Shown: positions 1 through 10,249 of the stretch, piece by piece | Numbering within the stretch: position 1 is the stretch's first letter | Layout of the letters: each line of letters starts with the position of its first letter | DNA from: Lunularia cruciata | Lineage: Eukaryota > Streptophyta > Marchantiopsida > Lunulariales > Lunulariaceae | Direction of reading: 5' to 3' | NCBI GenBank assembly: GCA_948567375.1 | Contig: OX419756.1 | Span: 73,262,552 to 73,326,551 of the forward strand | DNA: 64,000 nt | Translations under genes and position numbers: made by a program | Notes under the pieces: model-generated | What the model was told of the DNA's origin: nothing | The model's input: only the letters and a program-made list of their open reading frames with translations | The model's database searches: none

Positions 1-65
1 TGGGCACTAGAGCATGTATTTTCTCTTGCTCCGACAACGTTGTAGGCTCTTGGATCCTAACTTGA

Positions 66-817
66 TTGTACATTAGTGCATTCCGACTTGCACCAGGCAC
101 TTTCTCTACAACGACGAGGTTCCATCTAGGTTTGGTCCACCCATTTGCATCTTTGTTACTCACTTGTGAGTGTGGTTCTACACTGGATGCAACAACAGTC
201 CATATGACATGGTGTTCCTATGGAGGACCCATGATGCCAACAAGGGTATAATGTTTGGCATGGCATGAGAGAGTGGATACCTTGCTTGGAGGGAACGTTC
301 ATATTCTTTGCAGATGACACGTGTCAGAACATGCTTATACTTGGTCCGAGATGATCGGGTGACAATGGTGGATATTGTGGTTAGAGACCCTATGCGTGAT
401 GCAACTTTGGAGGGAGTGATTACTCATCCTCTTGGATGGGCAACAAGTGGAGCTACAACACATAAGGTCTTCGAGTATAGGTGTATGCAATGAGGTCACC
501 TCTTTGTTCCTCTAGCCTTGGCGTTATATGAAATGATGGACATAGTGTTCAATATATTTTCCGGGGAGTGCACGAGAGTTTATCATATTAGATGCCAAGA
601 GGTACCACTCTCACTTTCATATTTTGTAGTATACTTTAGACCATGTGTGTCCATTGCTCTACAGAGAGTATCGGCTGGTGCAATCCATAGCGGAGCAGTC
701 ACTCTTGGTGATACTCCTTTAGATACTCTAGTAGCTTGTATACCTTCTTACTTGCATAGCTCGGTTAACTTCTGTGCGGAGGTGCCAATTTCTCATATAG
801 ATACTATTGGGACCTAG
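66..817 (+). pseudogene. Non-LTR-type retroelement reverse transcriptase C-terminal remnant
   Basis: This is a decayed 3' part of a retroelement reverse-transcriptase ORF. The first segment (66-251) carries a C-x-C...H-x3-C motif (CECGSTLDATTVHMTWC), as seen in the zinc-knuckle-like tail of many LINE-like and other plant and algal RT proteins. A frame change follows. From 308 to 817 one frame runs with a single TGA at 491-493. It contains a VDIVVRDPMR stretch, which resembles the nuclease-like segment of such tails, then LFVPLALALYE and VSIALQRVSAGAI. These fit the F-x-PLAxE and SxxLQRxQA blocks I know from this family. The frameshift and stop show it is dead. The upstream part of the element lies outside the window. 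Family identity is from memory of motifs, not from a search. Confidence 0.5.
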
Positions 818-849
818 CCCCACTCGACCTCTTTTGTCTCTCCCTTTAC

Positions 850-897
850 GAGCTTGATGAGGTCTTCCCGTCCTTCTTGTGTTCTGTAAGGTCGCCT
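850..897 (-). repeat. Dispersed GCGACC/GGGAAGACC LTR motif, copy 1
   Basis: Read on the minus strand this has AAGGCGACC, then AAGAAGGACGGGAAGACC and TCATCAAGC. It matches the motif found in the 5' LTR of the Copia element at 18.86 kb and at five other places in the window. It is probably an LTR remnant and abuts the degraded RT fragment. Confidence 0.6.
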
Positions 898-3500
898 TAT
901 CCCCAATTTCCAAACAATTGCGTGCTGGCGGTAGTTTAACACTCTTACCTTGGGTAGTAGAAGGATCAGATTTCACGGGAACGTCTTTCACCATGACTTT
1001 CTAGTCTGTTTCCAGTGCATTCCACTGCCGTTCAGACAAAAGGGGAGGTGTACTTAAACAAAACGGTTGAGAGCCTGAACTGCGTCTGAAGATTCACGTG
1101 TGAATATTATAATGATTAACTCCCGCTTGTTTTTGTAAACTGGAACTCTCAAAAGCTGCTGGTTCTGATCACAAAGAACCCCGGTTCTGCGCCTGCCTCT
1201 GATTGCCTTGGACTCGTGTGCTTTACAACGGCTTTCCGGGTTTCCTTAACCACAGGGTTAATCAAGTTTATGTTCACAAGTTTGGCAGTTTATGGATGTA
1301 CAACTGTTGCTAAGTATTTACGGTGTGGCATACTGTGGAGTTCATTAGGTTGATTTCCAATAGGGGACTGTAGATGGTTTAATGAACCCTAATACGTAGG
1401 GATGCAGCCCATCATTATTTGGTTGTACAAGTGAAGAACTTCATCATTGCCCAGACGACTCCCTTGTGCCCTTGTGGGATGTGACTAATTATTATTTTTG
1501 GTGAATGATTAGAGTACCATATATATACTTGGTTCGTAAGCAGAGATGGACTTTAACGATACCCCAAACTTGTCACCAAGACATAACGGTACCCCAAGTT
1601 GGTAGGAAAACTAAACAGTACTCCTTTGTCACAGTTTATCGTTGTGATTTATGGTGCCAACAATGCTTGTATCAAGGTATCGTGGGATTGGAAAAACGCG
1701 ACCGCGCGTGAAAACAAGAAGGATGGGAAGTGGGATCGTGGGATGCGGGTTGAGTCTTGGCAGGTGAGTAGGGGTTTCGAGCTAAAATTAAAGTAAACTA
1801 ATTTTGACCTAATTAGGTATTGGATTTTTAACATGTTAATTTTATCACAAACAAATAAAGTAGTATAGTTTAACAGAACTACAGTTTTAATTTTTCCTCT
1901 AGAGTTGATAATTACCCGAGAATATTATCTGAAATATTTACATGATAATTTCAAAAAATGAAAATATTTTAAAATTCACTTATCAAATCAAATTTATCAA
2001 CATACCCCTATTGTCACGTTTTTCTTTATTTTTAAATGAAAAACAGATTACATGTTTTGATTTATCATTAAGTATTATAACACATTTTAACTGATACTTT
2101 AAATGGAAAATTGTATTCATTAAATGGAAAATTGTATTCATTAAATTTTAAAATGAAAGATATGTCCTTGACTTTAATCAACTAACTTTTACTCTAAATG
2201 AAAACTTATTAAGGGTATTGACTTCATAGTAAGGCGTGCTAAGGAAGACTACGTTGTATTACACAAGAGGCTCGTTATGAACTCATATGAACGATGATGA
2301 ACGAAGTTGCTGACATTTTCACTTTAATGTACAGGAACATCCTGTCAACTGACTATTCTGCTAGTCCTGGATGGCAAAGAACGAGAGCAGGACGGCATCC
2401 ATAAATTTCAATTCAATTGGCTGCTGACACTTTTGGAAACTCCTCTAAATCCACCGACAATGAAGGATTTCGATCACATATTCCTAAAACATGCATTCTG
2501 TTTGATTCCCCACTCAAAATCATGCGAACCGAAAGCATGTTCCAGACTTCAAGTTACTTGGGACTGGAAGATGTTAGGTTGGGCTAATTAGGATGTTAGT
2601 TAGACTCCTTGAGAAGTTGTTCAGATTGTTGGGTAAGTGGGGAAAATAGCAACGCCTTCCATTCGATAAATTCGTATACTGTAGAACCAAAAGTACTTGG
2701 AGTGAAGTAGTCACCTTTTATGTTATGTTACTGCTGTAGACCTAAAACTATTTATGTGGGTTACGGTCAGCTCCTCAGTTTCTCGAATTTTATATCTGAA
2801 ATGGGTGGTCCCATAAACTGCACAGCGCGTTGAGTATCTGGACTTCCAACAAATATATGGCAAAAGAAGTACACGCCAATCTTCTTATACTCTTCGATTG
2901 AAACAAGACTAAACTCTGCTGGCTTGAAGTAATGAAATGAGAAAGTCTAGGTGCCAGATAATAGAGAAGAAGGAAACGAAAGTACCCGTTTGATTTGATC
3001 GAGAGACATTGCTGACTTACCAATATACTGAACACGGTGAGGCTTCTCTTTCCTTGTCTGTTTAGAAAACTATGAAGTTTATATTTAAGTAAGGCCAGAT
3101 GTTTATCCTGTTATGATGTGATGGGTAGATCAAGAGTCATTGCATGTCTGTTCATGCCAGCGATCAAGACACCGACGATCGTCCTGTGCATGCGGTTCAC
3201 AGTACAGTACTTGGTTGATTAGTTCAAGTCATTGTTGCTGCAAGGGTTTGCAACAGCAATACGAGTGTCAAATATGTCTTGTTTCCCGCATGACAGATAT
3301 GTTGCAGTTGCACGGCCAATATCCCCAGGTGTACCACTTTTACGTCAGATGAGCTTATCGAAGAGACAAGAGCAGTCTGGAAATGTCTTCCGGCCATCTG
3401 TCCGGCTCAGCTGCTCCTTTAGAGGGGAGTGTTCAACGTACACGGAAGTGAAAAGAAGATTCTACCTAGGTAAGTTTAGGAATAGGTGTGAAATCTCGTT
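898..3500. other. Intergenic, no recognised gene
   Basis: There are only short, unconvincing reading frames. From about 1,790 to 2,220 the DNA is very AT-rich and includes a perfect 20-bp direct duplication (AAATGGAAAATTG...) at about 2,102-2,141. A copy of the dispersed motif lies at 1,696-1,730. The remainder looks like unique intergenic DNA. Confidence 0.5.
1696..1730 (+). repeat. Dispersed GCGACCGCG/GATGGGAAG motif, copy 2
   Basis: ACGCGACCGCGCGTG is followed 10 bases later by AAGGATGGGAAG. This is the left part of the dispersed motif; the CCATCAAGC half is not recognisable here. Confidence 0.5.
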
Positions 3501-4248
3501 GTTAGATGCGGCCTAATAACCGCTGGAGTCCGCGGAAAGACTGTCGGTCCGGTGTCTCGCAACGTTCCTTCGTCTACCGTCAGTGTAACGTCGGTCGACT
3601 CGGTCGTCGGATCACCGTGTTTCAATGCTACTTTTCCTTCCCGGAAGGAAGGGAGTGAACGCGAGCTGTGAACTTTCGTTGTACAACTGGCTTCGAGGAA
3701 GAAAGCAAGCCACGCAGACGGGGGCTGGCTACTGCATTATCACAATATAGTATTAGTAGAGCTGTCTTCGAGGTCGGATAACTAGACTCGTCTTGACCTG
3801 AGATTTAAGGACTCTCGTCGCTCTACTTCCAGGACAGGGTGATCTTTCTTCTGTCTCCCTCGTCTCTCGATTCCCCTTCTTCTGCATAGCTTATAGCTCT
3901 AGCCCCATCATTTATTCATTCTCTCGTTCATACGGTGTTTTTCTCCTCGCGTCTTGTTGGTAATCGTCGAATTCTTTCATCACCGCAAGCGTTCGGTCTT
4001 GTGCGACCCTTTTTTTCCGTTTTCTTCTCCTTGTGTCGTAGTAATGCTTCTCTAGCGAAAACAAAGGCCCCTTCTGGGCGTAAGTCTTTGTTGATCTCGA
4101 CTTGTTCAGTTTGGTTTTGTTGGTGAAACTAGTCGTCTCAGGTATTGTGTGCGAGGGAGGAAAGGTTGGTGTCTGTTAGTTCAGGCAGACGAGAAACCAG
4201 AGGTGTGCTGGTTGGTGGGTCTCGGAGGAGTTTGGTGCATCTGAGAGG
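3500..4248 (+). promoter_or_regulatory. Probable promoter and 5' leader of the 278-codon gene
   Basis: Base composition becomes GC-richer here than in the flanks. A pyrimidine-rich stretch lies at about 3,845-3,885 and again at about 4,005-4,035, as in many plant 5' leaders. One minimal upstream ORF is visible, ATG CTT CTC TAG at 4,044-4,055. A CAG/GTATTG site at about 4,139-4,147 could be a leader-intron donor, but no partner acceptor stands out. The transcription start cannot be placed from sequence alone. Confidence 0.4.
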
Positions 4249-5085
4249 ATGCATACAGGGGAAGAGCTGAGAGTTCTTAAGAGCAGTTCAATGCAGCAGG
4301 AGGAGTCGAGCTCCTTGCGGCGCTCGTCTTCTGTGAAGCAGGAGAACGCTGATGCCAGTCATCAGCGACCTATGAAGCGCTACGGTTCTCTTGGAGTTTC
4401 CCATGCTAATGTTGCGCTAGCCAGTCATGGAGTGCAAGTTGGATCCACAGGGACTGTTTTCTCTCTGATTGGCCAGGAAGATCGGTCGAGGCCATACAGA
4501 ACTCAGCAACAAACTGCGCACGTCAGGAGCAAATCGGTGTCGTGGAAAGAGCCCATGATGATTTTGCAGAGGTTTGGAAGCCGCAGAGCCCCAGTATACA
4601 TTCAGAGCAAAGCTGCCCGCAGTTATCGACAACAGCCTAAATCATCGTCGGGGCGCAAAGAAATATCGCCTGAGCGCAAGAAGCCATCCGCTTGGTCGCG
4701 TTTGCTGAAGAAATTGGGCTTGGACGGTGGCAAGAAAATTCACGCAGCTCGGGCGGACTGGCTCAACTATGATGCTCAAAGCTACGCCATGAATTTTGAG
4801 AAGGACAGGGAGACACAGTATTCTTCCAGCTCCCACCAAATGCCGAGAATTTCAGGCCCCGGGGCTCGAGAGATTGTCACCGTCTTACTTCAAAGATCAT
4901 CGTCCGCGAACCGCAATTCTGGTTCCATATTGATACCGAAGCCAGTTTCTCACCTGACAGTGAAGGCTGAGTTGACTGCCCCACTTTGGCAAAGAAGAAG
5001 TGTCAACGCGCCATCATCTCTCGACCTGCACAGGTTCCGGCCATCCTCTATCAGTCGATCCAGACGGGTGGTTACCTCACAATAG
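4249..5085 (+). CDS. Plant-specific Ser-rich protein with YDAQSYAMNFE motif, function unknown
   Basis: This is an uninterrupted 278-codon frame starting with the first in-frame ATG of a GC-rich leader. The N-terminal part is polar, with SSS and RRSSS clusters (residues 11-30). A basic central stretch (about 136-150) leads into AWSRLLKKLG (148-157) and, after a short linker, NYDAQSYAMNFEK (173-185). A tryptophan plus basic-hydrophobic helix followed by Y-D-x-x-S-Y-x-x-N-F-[DE] is the signature of a family of small plant proteins of unknown function; in those I recall it is usually the conserved core, surrounded by low-complexity sequence. The C-terminus is basic and Ser/Arg-rich (SSISRSRR). 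No signal peptide or membrane segment is seen. It appears intronless. Codon use is even and GC-richer than the surroundings, which supports a real gene. No function should be assigned. Confidence 0.75.
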   Translation: MHTGEELRVLKSSSMQQEESSSLRRSSSVKQENADASHQRPMKRYGSLGVSHANVALASHGVQVGSTGTVFSLIGQEDRSRPYRTQQQTAHVRSKSVSWKEPMMILQRFGSRRAPVYIQSKAARSYRQQPKSSSGRKEISPERKKPSAWSRLLKKLGLDGGKKIHAARADWLNYDAQSYAMNFEKDRETQYSSSSHQMPRISGPGAREIVTVLLQRSSSANRNSGSILIPKPVSHLTVKAELTAPLWQRRSVNAPSSLDLHRFRPSSISRSRRVVTSQ

Positions 5086-6980
5086 TTGAAGGTCTTGTCG
5101 GTGAGACGTACCTCTATATGATCTTTATCCGCATCCATTCATCAAACGTGTTGCAATGTTTAAGCAATTTCGTCGTGGCGAAGAAGTTACGGGATTCATT
5201 GGTGATATGGAGCGTGGAATCCTTTACAAACGCTTCAACTTCGCTTCCGATATTGGTGATCAAACGCAGCGTCTTACCTAGAAGCGAAGAGAGGTTTTAG
5301 CTTTCCCGACTCCTTGTCTCTGGAACTTTACTTTCTACATAGGCAGGTACCGTCCTTCGGCAGAGTGTTTGAATGTGTGTAGGGCCATGAATACTCAGGT
5401 GTTCGCCTATAACGAACCGAGCAAAGTCGTGTATGTTCACAATATAGGTTACAGTGCCAGGAAGTTGCATGTTGATCGGCAGGTCCGAAGGAAACTGAGG
5501 GAACCAAGGAACGAGAGCCGTTTCCAGGCCGATGTTTCTGGAAATTGAGCGAGTCTGCTGAATCTAGTGCGAGTGGTGGGAGCCAAACTTGGCGGAGTAT
5601 TTTCCTTCTTAACCTGCAGCTCATAGTGTGCTTCTAGTCCTGCGCGGGTGTTTTCGTTTCGTCCAACACCATAAACGTAGAGGCTTCACGGCATTCCCTT
5701 CGAAGCGGAACTTACTGGCGGAGGAGAACCTGAATTTTGGCGAGAGAGAGGGATGAACATAGGTTGGAAGGAGATTGACAAAATTCTTCCAGAAATGGCC
5801 TAACGACGCAGTGTAAATTATCTCGTCTGTTGTAGATAAATGAGTGCCATACGGACGTATATTCGTCCTTGGAAATGTCGAGCAACTTTGATTTCCAAAC
5901 CAATTTTTAGTTTGTAATGTAAATTACGGAACTTTCATCGTTTCATCTGCGCAATAGTTTTGGATCACAATCACACGTCTGTATTAGTGAATTGTCTGTG
6001 TCATTCGATCTACACATAATTTCACAGCTGTGTAAATTTGCGGATGGAAAAGAAAGCATACGACAGCAATCGGCAATGACTTTCTTGCTTCTCGGTATCT
6101 TAAGTGTGCTTTGCTAGAGCTAGAACCTTAGTGGAATCCCATCGATCAGTGATCATCACCACATGCCAGTTTTGTTCCATGAAGCAGTTAGTCAATACAA
6201 GGTCATCAAAGTGGCATGGCACTGGAATCCTGGAATGAGTAAGACTAAACTGACAGGTCATAGCTCCGATGTGATGGAAAACAGAATGAAGCGGCAGTGG
6301 GAGTTACTTTACTAGACGTAACTCGAAGCAGTTTCTTGTGGCGTACTACATAGATGGTGAACCGGTAGGTTCTGTCGAAGTTTCGAGTTTGGCATTCGCA
6401 TTTCCCAGCGGTCTCGTTAGATTAACTGGTGCGCATCGAGTAGAGTGAGTTGTGAAGGTATTGGTGACTTGGCGTGCAACAGGCATGGGCCGTTAGGCTA
6501 AGCGAAGTTACGCAAGTGGATATTACGGGAGTTGCCGTGTTTGAACAAAACTCTGGGTACTAAAGAAGCTGTTTGTGGAGTGGGGATCAAAAAACGCTCC
6601 CGTCCAAAAAGGGCAGAGGTTAGGTTGGTCTGCATGGTCCCGGGATGGGACGAAAGGAAACTTGATAGCCAGCACGTCCCCGCTGATGGAAATCACATTT
6701 TAATGTCGTACAACCACTTCTCAACTCGTTTGAGAATCCCCAGACCTTTGGACGTTAGCATTCACACCTTCGTACCGTTTTCTGCTCGCAGCTTATAGCA
6801 TGACGGAGTTGAATTAAGCAAATGCGCTGGGAACTTTACAAGTTTCTCTGAAGCGTGGTTTTCAGCAGTTTGCGAGAGCCCCCGAACTATCAATATACCA
6901 AAGTTGCTGAATACCACCGGACAGCATGTAATTAAGACCTGTGCACTGCGCATTATGCTGGTGAGTTCAGTCAATGAAAA
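5086..6980. other. 3' flank of the 278-codon gene, no recognised gene
   Basis: This probably contains the 3' UTR. A 41-codon ATG frame at 5,156-5,281 (open between stops from 5,105) has a protein-like composition (FRRGEEVTGFIGDMERG) but is not recognised. The rest shows nothing identifiable on either strand. Confidence 0.4.
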
Positions 6981-6989
6981 CCCGAGTCC

Positions 6990-7027
6990 TACTTGGGAGT
7001 CGCAGCCGCAGCTGCGACTTCCAAGTA
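6990..7027. repeat. 17-bp-stem hairpin with CGCA loop
   Basis: The arms TACTTGGGAGTCGCAGC and GCTGCGACTTCCAAGTA pair over 17 bp with one G-T/U position and a four-base loop. It lies in a gene-free stretch, with no adjacent T-run or ORF that would explain it. Confidence 0.85.
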
Positions 7028-8930
7028 CTGTAGTATAGTCTACGCTTCATGGTCTAGATATAATCGAACCTCTTAAACAGGACAAGGACTTTCGATCTGC
7101 CATGAACTGACACTGAAAACCTGAGTTGTTTTAATTTAGCATGTAAGTTTTACCTGTCCAACTGTGCAACCTAACACATCAAGTGAAACTACAAACAGAA
7201 GCGACGAAATACTCCTCTGTAAACCAAACTGCCAGAGCGGTCGTGCGAAACACGAATTTACTCTTTGAGGACCTTGAATTTCATACCCCAAACAGAACCA
7301 ATTTCCTGAAATTGTTATTCCACCAGCTCTTCAGAAGCAACGTGCATCTCTGTCAAGTCTGTCAGCCGAGTCTTCTTGCTGGCTGGACACCCACACACAC
7401 AGTCTGTTTTTTGGTCAGAGTAAGGGACGTGTGCGTGCACTCCCGGCCGTTAACTTAACTGTTATCGTCCAGGACAAAGCTAGATACTGTACAGTGCCGC
7501 GCTTTCTGAAGCTCCAAACGACTGCCCATCATTCACTGACGTGGACTTGTGGATGTATGGGAACCCGATTGAACCATCCTCCGTACATTGAAAAAAAAAC
7601 TGCCAGCTCGTACATTTCTGATCCACGAGATAGCAATATTTAACTATCCCCACCGCAGTTCTGGGCCCACCAGCACGCGCAAGAGCACATTTGTTGATCC
7701 CTCGTTAGCAAGCGTTTAAAGTGATCACAGGAGGAACTATCTGCTGTGTCTTCTCCAAGCTTGCTACCGTGTGCAGATAAGCTTTCGCCTGGCTTTTTGT
7801 ACCCAACTGTCAGCTGCATGAACCGGACTACTTTCGGCATTTTCAGTTCTCTTGTAAACGGGAACTTCCAGCTTTGTTTTCTTCTGATTGACTCATGCCG
7901 AACGTCCGTAAGTGGACCCTCGGCCTGTGCTTGGCCGTAGCCACAGTGGGAATCCAAGATCTTCCTCCGTACTTTGCTGAATTGTCTGTCACTTCAACCG
8001 AGAAGAGGCAGATGTTTGCTTCCCTGAATCTCTATCTGACTTTGTCCATAATCACACAAGTAGGTACATTTTGATCTACATGACCGGCGTTTGTTATTCC
8101 GGTACGATTGAACATGTCGAGTTCAATTGAGTGATTTAACGTCCGCAATTTTAAGTGAGGAAAGTAGTGATCATATTCGCCTTTGAAATATATACAGGGT
8201 TAGTAATGCAAATCATGTCGAACTGAAAATGCCGAAATAAACAACAATAATTTTCTATAGACATCAATCCTAAATTTCTTGTGTCTCACCGTTACCATAC
8301 AAAGCTTAATTAGAACACGTGTTATGTCATTGCCTTGAACAGTGCTGCATATTCGTTGGGCAATATGCAAAAAGCGGTATGCAAATCGTAAACGCAATAC
8401 CATGCACTAAAATATCTAGATGTATACCGCCGTGTGGAGAATTGTTGGCCATTTTATCCGTGAGAATCTTCTCACGTGCCTACTATTGCGCATTCTTCTT
8501 CTTCTAAATAGATTAAAACGTATAGAAAGACACTTATCGATATCCACTTCATCATTTGGGAAGTATAAAATTCTCTGCTCGGGCATGCGGGAATGGAATT
8601 CTGGTGCTTTCAGACTGCATCACATAGAACAGAAAGAACTTTTTCTTTTCTTAGTCCATCGTGTACAATATACGCTTACAAACTTGGTCGTCTTGCTCTG
8701 CTGCATTTGACATCATATTGAACTGGAAGGTGGAAGGTTAAAGAAAGGACGTCTGCATACCTGAATGGTGATTAGCTCCCAAGTTTGCTACACACACCAA
8801 CAAAGGTGTGTGACGAATATGGCATGTTCTTTTGAGAGTTTGATATTGTTGTGAAAAGAAGAGAAGTACACAGTACATTCAAACCAAAGTGGTTTATCTG
8901 ATCTTCCCAAAGGATCTTATTCCTTAAAGC
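7028..8930. other. Intergenic, no recognised gene
   Basis: Several short frames occur on both strands, none with recognisable motifs, splice context or support from composition. I saw no repeat in this stretch. Confidence 0.4.
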
Positions 8931-8935
8931 AAGAA

Positions 8936-8990
8936 GGGGCGACCGCGTGGATAAGGATCACAAGGATGATGGGAAGACACCGTCAAGCCG
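8936..8990 (+). repeat. Dispersed GCGACCGCGTGG/GGGAAGAC motif, copy 3
   Basis: GGGGCGACCGCGTGG is followed by AAGGATGATGGGAAGACACC and GTCAAGCC. The downstream CCTAC-x2-CACCTAAT stretch (about 9,052) also resembles the Copia 5' LTR at about 18.97 kb, so this is likely an LTR remnant. Confidence 0.6.
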
Positions 8991-9206
8991 TGAGAAGATA
9001 AAACAGACGAGGTAAAATGAGGTTGAGTCTCAATATCGGCACGAGAAATCTATCCTACAACACCTAATATATCTGAGCTATACAAATCTTAAGCACCTTT
9101 TGTAACAACAAGAAGGGCTTTAGGGAACAACAACGCATTACTTATTATTTTTTTTTTAAACTTACCACTGGGTTATTGAATGTTATACGAACTTGAATGG
9201 AAGAAT

Positions 9207-9404
9207 ATACAAGTTTCAAAGCGTGGACATATCAGCTGGGGCTGCTTTACATGTGTTACATGCTGTCTGCTCATTGATCAAGCTCGATTGAATGAAATAG
9301 TATACAAGTTTCAAAACCCCCTGTGTTCTAAAAGGGCGGACCTCTCAGCTTGGGCTGCTTTACATGTGTTACATTCTGCCTGCTCATTGATCAAGCTCGA
9401 TTGG
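9207..9404 (+). repeat. Two-unit tandem duplication, ~95 bp
   Basis: The unit begins ATACAAGTTTCAAA at 9,207 and again at 9,302. Each copy ends in a shared block (GCTGCTTTACATGTGTTACAT, then CTGCTCATTGATCAAGCTCG). The copies differ by substitutions and a short indel. The reading frame across it is not recognisable as a gene. Confidence 0.85.
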
Positions 9405-9580
9405 AGAAGATTAAGATTTTATTATTTATCTCGTATCGCCTTGCCTCCACGTTGAAGTTGGAATGAAAACAAAACAAACCGGACAAAGCGGGATTGGTTT
9501 CGTTATGATGGTTCTTTAGTTTCTCGTATCCCGACTATTGGGGCTTAACACCGTTTTCCCTCTTATGCCTTATCCTTGAA

Positions 9581-9615
9581 CGGTTTGATGGGTCTTCCCT
9601 TTCTTCTTGGTATCC
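9581..9615 (-). repeat. Dispersed GGGAAGACC motif, copy 4
   Basis: The minus strand reads ACCAAGAAGAAAGGGAAGACC then CATCAAACCG. It is the right half of the dispersed motif, in opposite orientation to copy 3 and only 0.6 kb away. Confidence 0.5.
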
Positions 9616-9904
9616 TACGGGGACTGTGTTTCAAATTTATCCAAGACTAAATAAATGAAGTGTTTAAAATTGGTGGTAGGAATCCTCCCCCATAAATAGA
9701 GCGGACATGTCTTGAAGTGCTTGAAAGTATAAGTTCTTCTTTAATGTTCCTCTAATTTGGATGCTCCAGTTGTTTGCAGACTGAATGACTTGCATAGCTT
9801 GGATATCTTAGGTGCTTGGATATCTTAGGTGCAACAAGGAAGATTTCTCAACTCTAGTGGAACTTAGCACCATTTTACCTTCTTTTTTTGTTTCACCCCT
9901 ATTC

Positions 9905-9953
9905 GGCTTGATGGGGTCTTCCCATCCTTCGTGTTTTCTAAGCAGTCGCCCTT
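9905..9953 (-). repeat. Dispersed GCGAC/GATGGGAAGACC motif, copy 5
   Basis: The minus strand reads GGGCGACTGC, then ACGAAGGATGGGAAGACC and CCATCAAGCC. GATGGG-AAGA-CCCCATC can fold into a small stem-loop. Confidence 0.6.
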
Positions 9954-10249
9954 TTCTCTTTAATGAACTGTTTATATTCTAACCTTTTCTGAACATCAGA
10001 CACCGTTTGATGCTCAAAGAAGCTACACCACTCTGAAGGTACTCTCCGCTCAAGCACTTTATCTTTATGTGACGGCCAGTAAGCTGGCCCCATCATCTCT
10101 TCCAAAACAGAAAAATGGAAGAGATGATCACTTTTGGAAAAAAGATCCAACGAACGACACGGAATTGTTGTTTTATGCAGCAGAAAGAAATTCCCCTCTT
10201 TAGTTTCAAAATAAGAATTGTATATATTGTAAATGGAATCCCAGGGCAA

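Noticed and set aside
3935-4126. 63-codon frame in the leader of the 278-codon gene
   Set aside because: It begins at GTG rather than ATG and shows no motif; it is best seen as untranslated leader.
6991-7026. Hairpin as a Rho-independent terminator
   Set aside because: The DNA is plant nuclear, there is no following T-run and no upstream gene.
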